A stretch of 7,465 bases of DNA, from NCBI GenBank assembly GCA_900553105.1, contig USCE01000062.1:1-7465 (forward strand), written 5' to 3'. The notes below the pieces were generated by a model. That model saw nothing but the letters and a program-made list of their open reading frames with translations. It had not been told where the DNA came from and searched no databases. Made by a program: the position numbers and the translations under genes. Of the stretch, positions 1 through 7,217 are shown piece after piece; the first letter of the stretch is position 1; every line of letters starts with the position of its first letter. This DNA is from an uncultured Sutterella sp. GTDB lineage: Bacteria > Pseudomonadota > Gammaproteobacteria > Burkholderiales > Burkholderiaceae_F.

Positions 1-48
1 CGAGATAGGCTCCGGTCTCGTGGGCTCGGAGATGTGTATAAGAGACAG
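1..48. other. Illumina Nextera i7/Read 2 adapter left on the contig end (artefact)
   Basis: These bases are library adapter, not genome. Bases 1-6 (CGAGAT) match the 3' tail of the P7 oligo. Bases 7-14 (AGGCTCCG) sit exactly where the 8-base i7 index belongs, and I recall this as the adapter-strand form of Nextera XT index N720. Bases 15-48 are the Nextera Read 2 transposon adapter, ending at 30-48 with the Tn5 mosaic end AGATGTGTATAAGAGACAG. The genomic insert begins at base 49. Any reading frame or similarity spanning 1-48 should be ignored. The P7-index-adapter order is diagnostic, so I am nearly certain of the identification; the index name is from memory. Confidence 0.98.
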
Positions 49-1031
49 GTTTCAAGTCCAGCAATGATCGCCTCTTCGGGCAAATTACGTCCGATAAAAA
101 CAACCTTCGTCATCGGACGTTCGTTCGGTCCCCAAGGATCGGCAAGATCTGCAGCAACCAGCATATGCACGCCTTGCGTAATCATCTTGCGATCAGTCCC
201 TTCAATGTACAAAATCCCTTTGTAGCGCAATAAATCGGGGCCGTAGACTTGAGTAATCGTCCCCCAGAAACGCTCCAATCGGAAAGCGTCAAACGGTGTG
301 TAGGATGTGAAAATAAAGGAACCAATTTCATCACCATGATGATGGTGATGTCCGACATCTGTTAAAAATTGCGGGTCGATGTCCAAAATATCGTTGAGAT
401 TAAACCCTTCAATATCAAGTACATCGGATATTTCCACATCCCCCATGTGAGCCACTTTAATGGGAGCTCTCGGGTTCATAGCACGAACTCGAACGCGAAG
501 TGCTTCAAGCTCTTGGGCCGAAACCAAGTCCGCTTTTGTTAAGAAAATTCTGTCTGCGAACCCCACTTGGGCTTGTGCTTCAAGTTCTTTATCCAAAGCA
601 TCGTTACCAAACTTGGCGTCGACCAATGTAATGACACCGTCTAAACGGAAAAACGCCGCCACAGCATCATCCATAAAAAATGTCTGAGCTACGGGACCTG
701 GATTGGCAACGCCGGTCGTTTCGATAATAACTCGGTCAAATTCAATCTCTCCGCGCTCACGACGATGACGAAGATCCGTCATCACACGCGAAAGGTCTCC
801 ACGTATTGTGCAACAAATACAACCGTTACTCATCTGCACGATCTGCTCTTTATCGGTTTGAACTAACACCGTGCTGTCGACATTTTCTTCACCGAACTCG
901 TTTTCGACCACTGCAATCTTGTGTCCGTGATCTTCACGCAAAATACGATTTAAAAGCGTCGTTTTCCCGGAACCTAAAAAACCTGTCAAAACGGTCACCG
1001 GAATTTGCGGGACCATATCCGTTACATCCAT
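49..1031 (-). CDS. COG0523/CobW-family GTPase, YjiA-like; 3' end truncated by the adapter
   Basis: This is a P-loop GTPase of the G3E family (COG0523), cytosolic proteins linked to handling of zinc, cobalt or other metals. Seen in the translation from 1031: a Walker A motif GFLGSGKTT at about residues 17-25, ENEFGE at 43-48, the family's C-x-C-C metal-binding motif (GCICC) at 70-74, ETTG at 104-107 and the guanine-specificity motif TKAD at 165-168. A run of five histidines lies at 228-232, in the linker before the C-terminal CobW_C-like domain. The tail (LLRYKG, then PWGPNERP, VFIGRNLPEE) resembles E. coli YjiA more than cobalamin-pathway CobW. About 327 codons are present with no stop before the adapter, and comparison with YjiA (318 residues) suggests only a few residues are missing. 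Two ATGs are adjacent (1034 and 1031). AGGAGG at 1042-1037 is 5 nt from the second but only 2 nt from the first, so I chose 1031. It follows rlmI by 39 bp. The metal and client protein cannot be told from sequence. Confidence 0.93.
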
Positions 1032-1070
1032 CATTGCCTCCTGTCATCTCTTTGCCAAGATGGCTCTTTT

Positions 1071-2276
1071 TTATCGAAGTGTTAATTGTAGTCCTTTCAG
1101 ATATTCCCCTTCGGGACAAGTCATCATCAAAGGGTGGTCGCAGCCGGCTCCCAAGCGCGCAACCATCCATGCTTCACGTTTGGAATCAATGACGGCACCG
1201 GCAATCACTTTTTGGAATAGGTCGACATCCATGGCACCTGAACAAGAAAAGGTCAGCAGATCCCCGCCGGGAGCAACCAAGCGGAGTCCGTTCAAATTAA
1301 TATCTTTATAAGCTCGAGCTGCGCGATCGATGTGACGATGACTTGATGCGAACTTCGGTGGATCCAATATCACCAAATCAAACGTTTCTCCGGCTTCCCG
1401 AGCTCGACGAAGATACTCAAACACATCGGCCTGAACCCACTGAGCACGTTCATCATTAAAACTGTTTCGGGCGGCGTTGCGGGCAGCCATCGCTAAAGCC
1501 TCCTCGGACGAATCCACCGAGACAACCTCCGCGGCGCCACCGGCTAAAAGCGCCAAAGAAAAGCCTCCGGTGTAGCAGAAGCAATTAAGCGCTCTCATTC
1601 CTCGCCCATGGCGTTGCTTAAACTCCGCTGCCAATCGTTGTGCAAGAAAACGATTTTCACGTTGATCAATATAAAAACCCGTCTTATGCCCTTTGCGAAC
1701 ATCCACTCCGTAGCGCACGCCGTCTTCTACAATCTCAATTTCTTGAGGGGGCTCCTGACCCCGAAGCGTTTCCACTCGTTCAGACAGTCCCTCACGGTGG
1801 CGAGTTGCCGCATCGGATCGATCAAAAACGCCCTTAATACCGGGTTGTTGCATCAAAATATCCGCAATATCGTCTCGCCAAGCTTCTACTCCTGCGGCCT
1901 GAAATTGCGTCACAAACCAGTCACCGTAACGGTCCACGACAAGACCGGGCAGCTGATCGGCTTCGCCGAAAATTACGCGCACAGCGGAGGTTCGACTAAA
2001 TAGGTGAGCGCGGGTAACCAATGCCTTTTTAATTTTGCCAGCAATCCAATCCCTATTGATCATCTCGTTTTCATCAAAGGACCAACAGCGCGCTCTTAGC
2101 GTTGATGCTTCCGAGTAAGCCGCCCAAGCCAAAAATCGCTTATCAGCGCTACGCACGCAAACAGTTTCACCATTGATTGGTTTACCGCTTAATTTTTGAA
2201 CTGCCGTGTCATACACCCAGGGATGGCGACGAAGAAGCGAACGCTCTTTGCCTTTTTTCAAAAATAAATCAATCAT
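1071..2276 (-). CDS. rlmI: 23S rRNA (cytosine-C5)-methyltransferase RlmI
   Basis: RlmI transfers a methyl group from S-adenosylmethionine to C5 of C1962 (E. coli numbering) in 23S rRNA. The 401-residue product is close to the E. coli enzyme (about 396). The N-terminal part fits the family's PUA RNA-binding domain, starting with the KGKERSLLRRHPWVY segment at about 8-22. The central segment carries KTGFYIDQREN (198-208), characteristic of this family. The Rossmann methyltransferase domain shows the SAM-binding loop NCFCYTGGFSL (231-241), an acidic strand end VSVDSS (252-257), the DPPKF motif (305-309) and the cysteine-bearing FSCSG (343-347). The C-terminal HPLMMTCPEGEYLKG (381-395) is also typical. 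ATG at 2276 follows a GAGAAG ribosome-binding site with 5-nt spacing, and only 18 bp separate it from the upstream lpxL stop, so co-transcription is likely. A paralogous SAM-dependent rRNA methyltransferase is the only real alternative. Confidence 0.93.
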   Translation of the reverse strand: MIDLFLKKGKERSLLRRHPWVYDTAVQKLSGKPINGETVCVRSADKRFLAWAAYSEASTLRARCWSFDENEMINRDWIAGKIKKALVTRAHLFSRTSAVRVIFGEADQLPGLVVDRYGDWFVTQFQAAGVEAWRDDIADILMQQPGIKGVFDRSDAATRHREGLSERVETLRGQEPPQEIEIVEDGVRYGVDVRKGHKTGFYIDQRENRFLAQRLAAEFKQRHGRGMRALNCFCYTGGFSLALLAGGAAEVVSVDSSEEALAMAARNAARNSFNDERAQWVQADVFEYLRRAREAGETFDLVILDPPKFASSHRHIDRAARAYKDINLNGLRLVAPGGDLLTFSCSGAMDVDLFQKVIAGAVIDSKREAWMVARLGAGCDHPLMMTCPEGEYLKGLQLTLR

Positions 2277-2294
2277 TTAGACTTCTCAAAAAAA

Positions 2295-3182
2295 TCAATA
2301 TACGGAGGGCTCGCCCTCGGGTCTCGTTTTAAATCGACGGTGAGTCCACATGTACTGGTCGGGGAACTTTTCTACCCAATGCTCAAGCTCACGAGTTACT
2401 CGTATTGTGTCAGCGACATAGTCATCGGTCGGGAAGTTTTCCCAAATGGTTGTAGCATGCACCTGGTAGCCCGTATCTGTCATCTCCGGCATCATCATCA
2501 TCACTTTGGCACCGGTTAATTTAGCTAAACGCGAAGCCATCGGAAGTGTTGCCGCAGGAACGCCGAAAAACGGAACGAAAATTCCGTTACGAATTCCATG
2601 ATCCATATCGGGTAAATAGTAAAACGGAAAGCCATCTCGCATAGCCCGTATGACCGGACGCAAATCATTGTGTTTACCCTTGGCAATCAAAATCGGATCA
2701 CTGAATCGTTTACGCCCCTCAAAAGCAGCCTGATCCCAAACCGGGTTACTTTGCTTTTGGTATAACGATGCCCCTCTGACATAAAGATTGAGTGCAATAC
2801 CTGACGCATCCAAACCTGCGAAATGTGGAGCAATCACTATTAAAGGTCGATTATTTTGTTCATCGGTAATCGCTTCAATGACGCCTTGATCGAAATGAAC
2901 AAAATTTGCAACATCCTCGCGACTGCCGGCCCACAAAACCCCGTGATCAAGCGCAGCCCTAGCCAAGTTTGTAAAGCATTTTTTAGCAACAGCGATACGC
3001 TTGTCCTCACTCCACTGCGGAAAACACAATCGAAGATTTGTCAGAGCCACGTGACGACGTTTCGGGACAAGTACCCAAAACAACCATCCGATCAATCGAG
3101 CCAAACGGGCACGTGAAGCGGGCGTCCACGACCCCATGGACTTCACCCATGCAACCCAAATTTTCGTAATCCATTCTGTCAT
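2295..3182 (-). CDS. lpxL: LpxL-type lipid A biosynthesis acyltransferase (H-X4-D)
   Basis: This is an inner-membrane late acyltransferase that adds a secondary acyl chain to Kdo-lipid A from acyl-ACP. The 295 residues (E. coli LpxL 306) align by eye with E. coli LpxL over several blocks: a basic patch then NLRLCFPQWSEDKR (about 49-62), the catalytic motif APHFAGLD with H120 and D125, the substrate loop PDMDHGIRNGIFVPFFGV (191-208) and the C-terminal MWTHRRFKTRPEGEPSVY. The N-terminus has a hydrophobic stretch (about 30-40), consistent with membrane association. The acid of the H-X4-D/E dyad is Asp, where E. coli LpxL has Glu. A run of four methionines lies near 228-231. The start codon overlaps the stop of the upstream acyltransferase as ATGA, with no strong ribosome-binding site, so translational coupling is likely. 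Acyl-chain length and acylated position cannot be read from the sequence. Confidence 0.9.
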   Translation of the reverse strand: MTEWITKIWVAWVKSMGSWTPASRARLARLIGWLFWVLVPKRRHVALTNLRLCFPQWSEDKRIAVAKKCFTNLARAALDHGVLWAGSREDVANFVHFDQGVIEAITDEQNNRPLIVIAPHFAGLDASGIALNLYVRGASLYQKQSNPVWDQAAFEGRKRFSDPILIAKGKHNDLRPVIRAMRDGFPFYYLPDMDHGIRNGIFVPFFGVPAATLPMASRLAKLTGAKVMMMMPEMTDTGYQVHATTIWENFPTDDYVADTIRVTRELEHWVEKFPDQYMWTHRRFKTRPEGEPSVY

Positions 3183-4054
3183 TGAGCGTTCTCTGTTGAG
3201 TGCTGCAACGGCTCAACACCGCGAGGCACTTTGTAGCGATGATATGACCAGAGATATTGTTCGGGACACTCCAGAATTGTTTCCTCAATCAAACGATTGA
3301 AAGCTTGCGCATCACAATCCTTACCCGTTAACTCATAGTCCCATACTTTGCAAAAGATACACCACCCACCTTTTTCCCGCTCAACGCGAACCATCATGGC
3401 AGATGCCTTGAACTGTCTCATAAGCCTTAAAGGCAATGTCATGGTATAGGCAGGTTTACCGAAAAAGTCCGCCCAGACGCCCTCGCCGTTCTTAGGCAAT
3501 TGATCGGGCAAAATGCCGACTAACCCGCCCGAGCGCAAAATCTTGATAATTTGTCGAACTCCACCTAAATCTGCCGGTGCCGGCACAATATTGCTGGAAG
3601 CTCGCCCTCGACTAACGATTTCCCGAAGGTACTTTTTCTTGGGCATACGATACAAAATCGCCAGCTTTCGATCAGAACCGGCTAACCACTCCTTTTCCAC
3701 CCGCATAGGGGCCACTTCATAGCAACCAATATGAGGCGTGAGAAAAACAATAGGCCGTCCCGAAGTCAGTAACTCATCAAATACCTTATAAGAAGATTCA
3801 TCGATGCGAGTTTTGGCAATAACATCTTCATGGCTGCGTCCGAGCACCCAAACAGCCTCAATGGCTTGGATGCCTATTTGTACGGCTACTCGCTTGGCAA
3901 ACTCTTCCGAATAAAGGTCGGCATAGGTCAAATTCTCTTTCAAATGAGATCTAAACTGCCTATTGAATCGATAAAGCAGGCGCCCGAGCATCGCACCGAG
4001 TCCTCTTACGGACTCCAGCGATAAACAAGCAATCAAACGAATCAAAAGTTTCAT
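3179..4054 (-). CDS. Lysophospholipid/lipid A acyltransferase of the LpxL family (H-X4-E)
   Basis: This is a second late acyltransferase of the lipid A type, 291 residues, probably inner-membrane. Visible landmarks: a hydrophobic N-terminus (about 1-28) that fits a membrane anchor, the catalytic motif TPHIGCYE with H108 and E113, the family loop GILPDQLPKNGEGVWADFFG (about 180-199) followed by KPAYTMTL, and YLWSYHRYKVP (267-277), equivalent to the YMW/LHRRFK block of LpxL. It is clearly diverged from its downstream neighbour and less like E. coli LpxL, so it probably adds a different secondary chain or acts on a different position. Pairs of such genes occur together in many Burkholderiales. 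ATG at 4054 has no good ribosome-binding site; an in-frame stop lies only a few codons upstream, so there is little room for a longer start. It lies 62 bp after pflA and overlaps the next gene by four bases. Substrate specificity is not determinable here. Confidence 0.87.
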   Translation of the reverse strand: MKLLIRLIACLSLESVRGLGAMLGRLLYRFNRQFRSHLKENLTYADLYSEEFAKRVAVQIGIQAIEAVWVLGRSHEDVIAKTRIDESSYKVFDELLTSGRPIVFLTPHIGCYEVAPMRVEKEWLAGSDRKLAILYRMPKKKYLREIVSRGRASSNIVPAPADLGGVRQIIKILRSGGLVGILPDQLPKNGEGVWADFFGKPAYTMTLPLRLMRQFKASAMMVRVEREKGGWCIFCKVWDYELTGKDCDAQAFNRLIEETILECPEQYLWSYHRYKVPRGVEPLQHSTENAQ

Positions 4055-4071
4055 AATAATGAGCGCATCCA

Positions 4072-4108
4072 GTTATAACGCCATTCATTATAAAGTGGCA
4101 CTTGTCAA
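4072..4108 (-). promoter_or_regulatory. Possible weak promoter ahead of the acyltransferase-rlmI operon
   Basis: The 62-bp gap after pflA contains promoter-like hexamers on the minus strand, but none combine cleanly. A perfect TTGACA (4108-4103) and a perfect TATAAT (4092-4087) are only 10 bp apart, too close for a sigma-70 pair. GTGCCA (4101-4096) and TATAAC (4077-4072) have an 18-bp spacer and match consensus at four and five positions, but would leave a leader of only about 10 nt before the ATG at 4054. I infer some promoter activity here, but the lack of a visible terminator after pflA also allows read-through. Confidence 0.3.
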
Positions 4109-4116
4109 AACCGCTC

Positions 4117-4857
4117 TCAAGACACAAGACCGGCTCGTGACAAAATTTTTCGAGCGTTATCAATTCGTTCCTGTGTTGGCGGTAGTGTATCAACTAACGA
4201 GTATTTAATACCTAACTCCTTCCACTTGAAGGAAGCAAGATTATGAAACGGTAAAACCTCAATACGCTCAATATTCTTTAAGCCGCAGAGAAACTCGGCT
4301 AACGCAACAAGCGCCTCATCGTCATCGGTGTATCCAGGCACCAATACATGACGAATCCAAACCGGTTTACCGATACTGTCCAAATAGCGAGCAGCGGCAA
4401 GCGCGTGTGCATTCGTAATACCGGTTAATTTCTTGTGCCTTTGTTCATCAATATGCTTAATGTCCAAAAGTACCAAATCAGTCACCGACATTAACTTCTC
4501 AAATCGTGCCTTAAATGACGACTCTTCACTGTATGGACCTGCGGCTGTGTCCAGCGCAGTATGAATTCCTTCGCTTTTAGCCAACTTAAATAGCTCAATG
4601 ACAAAATCCATCTGTAGGAGCGGCTCTCCACCGCTTACCGTAATACCGCCGATATCGCCCCAATAATCCCGGTACCGAAGCGCCCGACTAATCACTTCTT
4701 GAGCAGAGTACGTTTGGCCGAGCTTTTCGTCCCAAGTATCTGGATTATGGCAATATCGGCAACGCATACGACATCCCTGCATAAAAACAACGAAGCGTAC
4801 ACCAGGGCCATCGACCGATCCAAAACTTTCAAAGGAGTGAATTTTTCCGATTGTCAA
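4117..4857 (-). CDS. pflA: Pyruvate formate-lyase-activating enzyme (radical SAM), likely TTG start
   Basis: PflA is a cytosolic radical-SAM enzyme that uses a [4Fe-4S] cluster and S-adenosylmethionine to generate the glycyl radical on PflB under anaerobic conditions. From the start chosen here, the C-x3-C-x2-C cluster cysteines are C29, C33 and C36 (GCRMRCRYCHN). They are followed by the SGGEP motif at 75-79, LDTA near 103, LLDIKHID, and WIRHVLVPGYTDDD in the C-terminal half. The N-terminal IHSFESFGSVDGPG matches E. coli PflA almost residue for residue. A longer frame opens with GTG at 4872, but GGAGGA at 4870-4865 lies inside it, 7 nt before a TTG at 4857. Starting at TTG gives 246 residues, the same as E. 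coli PflA, and the product begins MTIGKIHSFES against MSVIGRIHSFES. I therefore prefer TTG. It lies directly downstream of pflB, its substrate gene, beyond a hairpin. Confidence 0.95.
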   Translation of the reverse strand: MTIGKIHSFESFGSVDGPGVRFVVFMQGCRMRCRYCHNPDTWDEKLGQTYSAQEVISRALRYRDYWGDIGGITVSGGEPLLQMDFVIELFKLAKSEGIHTALDTAAGPYSEESSFKARFEKLMSVTDLVLLDIKHIDEQRHKKLTGITNAHALAAARYLDSIGKPVWIRHVLVPGYTDDDEALVALAEFLCGLKNIERIEVLPFHNLASFKWKELGIKYSLVDTLPPTQERIDNARKILSRAGLVS

Positions 4858-4864
4858 AGCGAGT

Positions 4865-4870
4865 TCCTCC
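4865..4870 (-). promoter_or_regulatory. Ribosome-binding site that decides the pflA start
   Basis: GGAGGA on the minus strand is a near-perfect Shine-Dalgarno sequence. It lies 7 nt upstream of TTG at 4857 and inside the reading frame opened by GTG at 4872. A start at GTG would place this site in codons 1-3 and leave no comparable site upstream, so the site supports initiation at TTG. Confidence 0.8.
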
Positions 4871-4910
4871 ACGACATTGACAAAATAGACAGGACGTACG
4901 TAGGTCGCCC

Positions 4911-4957
4911 AAAAATAAATTCGCCGACACCGATCACTAACGTGATCGACGCCGGCG
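4911..4957 (-). terminator. Stem-loop with U-rich tail between pflB and pflA (terminator or attenuator)
   Basis: On the minus strand, the arms 4957-4942 and 4937-4922 form an uninterrupted 16-bp stem (13 Watson-Crick pairs and 3 G-U pairs) closing a 4-nt GUUA loop. The stem base is GC-rich (CGCCG). It is followed by AAUUUAUUUUU (4921-4911), a U-rich but interrupted tract. The hairpin starts 13 nt after the pflB stop codon. This is the shape of a rho-independent terminator. The interrupted U-tract and the same-strand pflA beyond suggest partial termination, or 3'-end stabilisation of pflB mRNA, giving more PflB than PflA. That functional reading is inference. Confidence 0.8.
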
Positions 4958-4970
4958 TTAACTTAGCAAC

Positions 4971-7217
4971 TTAGAGTTGCTTGTGACAGGTTCTGCTGAT
5001 CACGTCGAGTTGTTGTTCGCGCGTCAAATCGATGAACTTGACGGCGTATCCCGATACACGGATGGTAAAGTTGGCATACTCCGGTTTTTCGGGGTGTTCC
5101 ATCGCGTCAATCAGTTTTTCGGTTCCAAACACATTGACATTAAGATGGTGAGCACCACGCTTGAAGTAGCCATCCATCACGCGAACAAGATTTTCTGCAC
5201 GCTCTTCTTCACTATGACCGAGAGCATCGGGGCTGATCGTTTGCGTATTGGAAATTCCATCCAATGCATATTCATAAGGCAACTTTGCCACAGAGTTCAA
5301 CGAAGCCAAAAGACCATTCTTTTCGGCTCCGTAACTCGGATTAGCCCCCGGCGAAAGCGGCTCACCGGCTTTACGGCCGTCAGGCAACGTGCCCGTTGCT
5401 TTACCATAGACAACATTGGAAGTAATCGTCAAAATCGAAGTCGTAGCTTCTGAATTACGATACGTGTGGAAACGACGCAACTTCGTCATAAAGGACTTCA
5501 ACAGCCAAACAGCGATTTGATCAGCACGATCATCGTCATTGCCGTAGCGAGGGAAATCGCCTTCGATATCAAAGTCAACGGCTACACCCGCTTCGTTACG
5601 AATCGGTTTCACACGCGCGTACTTAATGGCACAAAGAGAGTCAACCACATGTGAAAACCCGGCAATCCCGGTTGCAAAAGTGCGACGCACATCGGTATCA
5701 ATCAGTGCCATTTCTGCTGCTTCATAGAAGTACTTATCATGCATGTATTGAATGAGATTCAACGTATTGACATACAGGCCGGCAAGCCAATACATCATGA
5801 CATCAAATTTCTTCAATACCTCATCATAATCAAGCACCTCACTGGTAATGGGCTGATAGGCCGGTCCCACTTGAACGCCACTTTTTTCATCAACACCACC
5901 ATTGATTGCGTAAAGCAAGCACTTAGCCAAATTGGCTCGGGCACCGAAAAATTGCATTTCTTTACCGGTTTCAGTAGCCGACACACAGCAGCAAATCGAA
6001 TAATCATCACCCCAAACCGGACGCATAACATCGTCATTTTCATACTGCACGGAACTCGTCAAAATGGAAATCTTGGCAGAGTAACGACGGAAAGCTTGCG
6101 GCAAGGCGCGGGTGTAGAGCACTGTGAGGTTGGGCTCAGGGGCTGGGCCCATGTTTTCCAACGTATGCAAGAATCGGAAGTCATTTTTCGTGACCATGTG
6201 GCGACCATCCATACCTACGCCGCCCACTTCCAACGTTGCCCAAACCGGATCACCAGAGAACAATTGGTTGTAACTCGGAATACGGGCAAACTTCACCATA
6301 CGGAATTTCATGACTAAATGGTCAATTAACTCCTGAGCTTCGACTTCGGTTAACGTTCCTTCACGCAAATCACGCTCAATGTATATGTCCAAGAACGTCG
6401 AAATGCGGCCCACGCTCATTGCGGCTCCGTTTTGTGTCTTAATGGCAGCTAAGTAGCCGAAATAGAGCCATTGAACGGCCTCGCGAGCATTGGCAGCAGG
6501 CTGAGAAATATCGTAACCGTAGGCTTGTGCCATTTGCTTCATTTCTTCGAGAGCTCGAAGTTGATCGGCAAGCTCTTCACGCTGACGAATCACTTCATCG
6601 GTCATCGTACCACAGCCGCAGTTAAGCAAATCGTTTTTCTTGGCAGCGATCAAAAAGTCAATACCGTACAAAGCCACGCGACGATAATCGCCCACAATAC
6701 GGCCTCGACCATAGGCATCGGGCAAACCGGTGATAATTTTGTACTTACGGGCCAAACGCATTTCGGGCGTGTAAGCATCAAAAACACCCTGGTTGTGCGT
6801 CTTACGATATTCGTTAAAAATTTGATTGAATTTTGGATTGGGGGTGTAACCATAAGTCGTGCAAGCTTCTTGAGCCATACGAATTCCACCGTAAGGCATA
6901 AAAGCACGCTTTAAAGGTTTATCGGTTTGAAGGCCGACCACCTTTTCCATGGCCTTGAGCTCGTCATCGATATAGGCCGGCGGATAAGCATTAATGCCGC
7001 TGACAATCTCGGTTTCCATGTCAAGCACACCGCCTTTGGCGCGTTCATCTTTTTGCAACTCTTGCAAACGACCCCAGAGCTTGTCGGTTGCTTCGGTTGA
7101 GCCTGCTAAAAATGACTCATCGCCGTCGTAAGCGGTATAGTTATTTTGAATAAAGTCTCGCACATTGACATCATCGAGCCAATGCGTTCCTTTAAATCCT
7201 CTCCATTGTTCAAACAT
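4971..7217 (-). CDS. pflB: Formate C-acetyltransferase (pyruvate formate-lyase)
   Basis: PflB is a cytosolic glycyl-radical enzyme that converts pyruvate and CoA to acetyl-CoA and formate, the main anaerobic route of pyruvate use in mixed-acid fermenters. The 748 residues (E. coli 760) align with E. coli PflB nearly end to end. The active-site cysteine pair is C410-C411 in SICCCVSATETGKEMQFFGA, equivalent to C418-C419 of E. coli. The glycyl-radical loop TIRVSGYAVKF carries G723 (E. coli G734), 25 residues from the end. Other conserved blocks are QNGAAMSVGRISTFLD (about 262-277), ARANLAKCLLYAINGGVDEK and SILTITSNVVYGK. An extra cysteine, C409, replaces Ala before the catalytic pair, and a few residues of the E. 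coli protein are missing just before HLNVNVFG (about 691-698). ATG at 7217 has AGGAGA 6 nt upstream. It is followed by a hairpin and pflA. No formate-transporter gene (focA) is visible upstream within the window. Confidence 0.97.
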   Translation of the reverse strand: MFEQWRGFKGTHWLDDVNVRDFIQNNYTAYDGDESFLAGSTEATDKLWGRLQELQKDERAKGGVLDMETEIVSGINAYPPAYIDDELKAMEKVVGLQTDKPLKRAFMPYGGIRMAQEACTTYGYTPNPKFNQIFNEYRKTHNQGVFDAYTPEMRLARKYKIITGLPDAYGRGRIVGDYRRVALYGIDFLIAAKKNDLLNCGCGTMTDEVIRQREELADQLRALEEMKQMAQAYGYDISQPAANAREAVQWLYFGYLAAIKTQNGAAMSVGRISTFLDIYIERDLREGTLTEVEAQELIDHLVMKFRMVKFARIPSYNQLFSGDPVWATLEVGGVGMDGRHMVTKNDFRFLHTLENMGPAPEPNLTVLYTRALPQAFRRYSAKISILTSSVQYENDDVMRPVWGDDYSICCCVSATETGKEMQFFGARANLAKCLLYAINGGVDEKSGVQVGPAYQPITSEVLDYDEVLKKFDVMMYWLAGLYVNTLNLIQYMHDKYFYEAAEMALIDTDVRRTFATGIAGFSHVVDSLCAIKYARVKPIRNEAGVAVDFDIEGDFPRYGNDDDRADQIAVWLLKSFMTKLRRFHTYRNSEATTSILTITSNVVYGKATGTLPDGRKAGEPLSPGANPSYGAEKNGLLASLNSVAKLPYEYALDGISNTQTISPDALGHSEEERAENLVRVMDGYFKRGAHHLNVNVFGTEKLIDAMEHPEKPEYANFTIRVSGYAVKFIDLTREQQLDVISRTCHKQL

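Noticed and set aside
34..225. A plus-strand open frame at the left end.
   Set aside because: Its first codons are adapter sequence and the rest is antisense to the GTPase gene.
1053..1070. Plus-strand GCCA-AGA-TGGC hairpin followed by TCTTTTTT between rlmI and the GTPase gene.
   Set aside because: It has only a 4-bp stem and would terminate plus-strand transcription, where no gene exists. On the minus strand it has no U-tract.
4977..6914. Several long plus-strand open frames opposite pflB (for example 5739-6317 and 6471-6914).
   Set aside because: They lie antisense to a fully conserved PflB, lack recognisable domains or good ribosome-binding sites, and are explained by the codon bias of the real gene.
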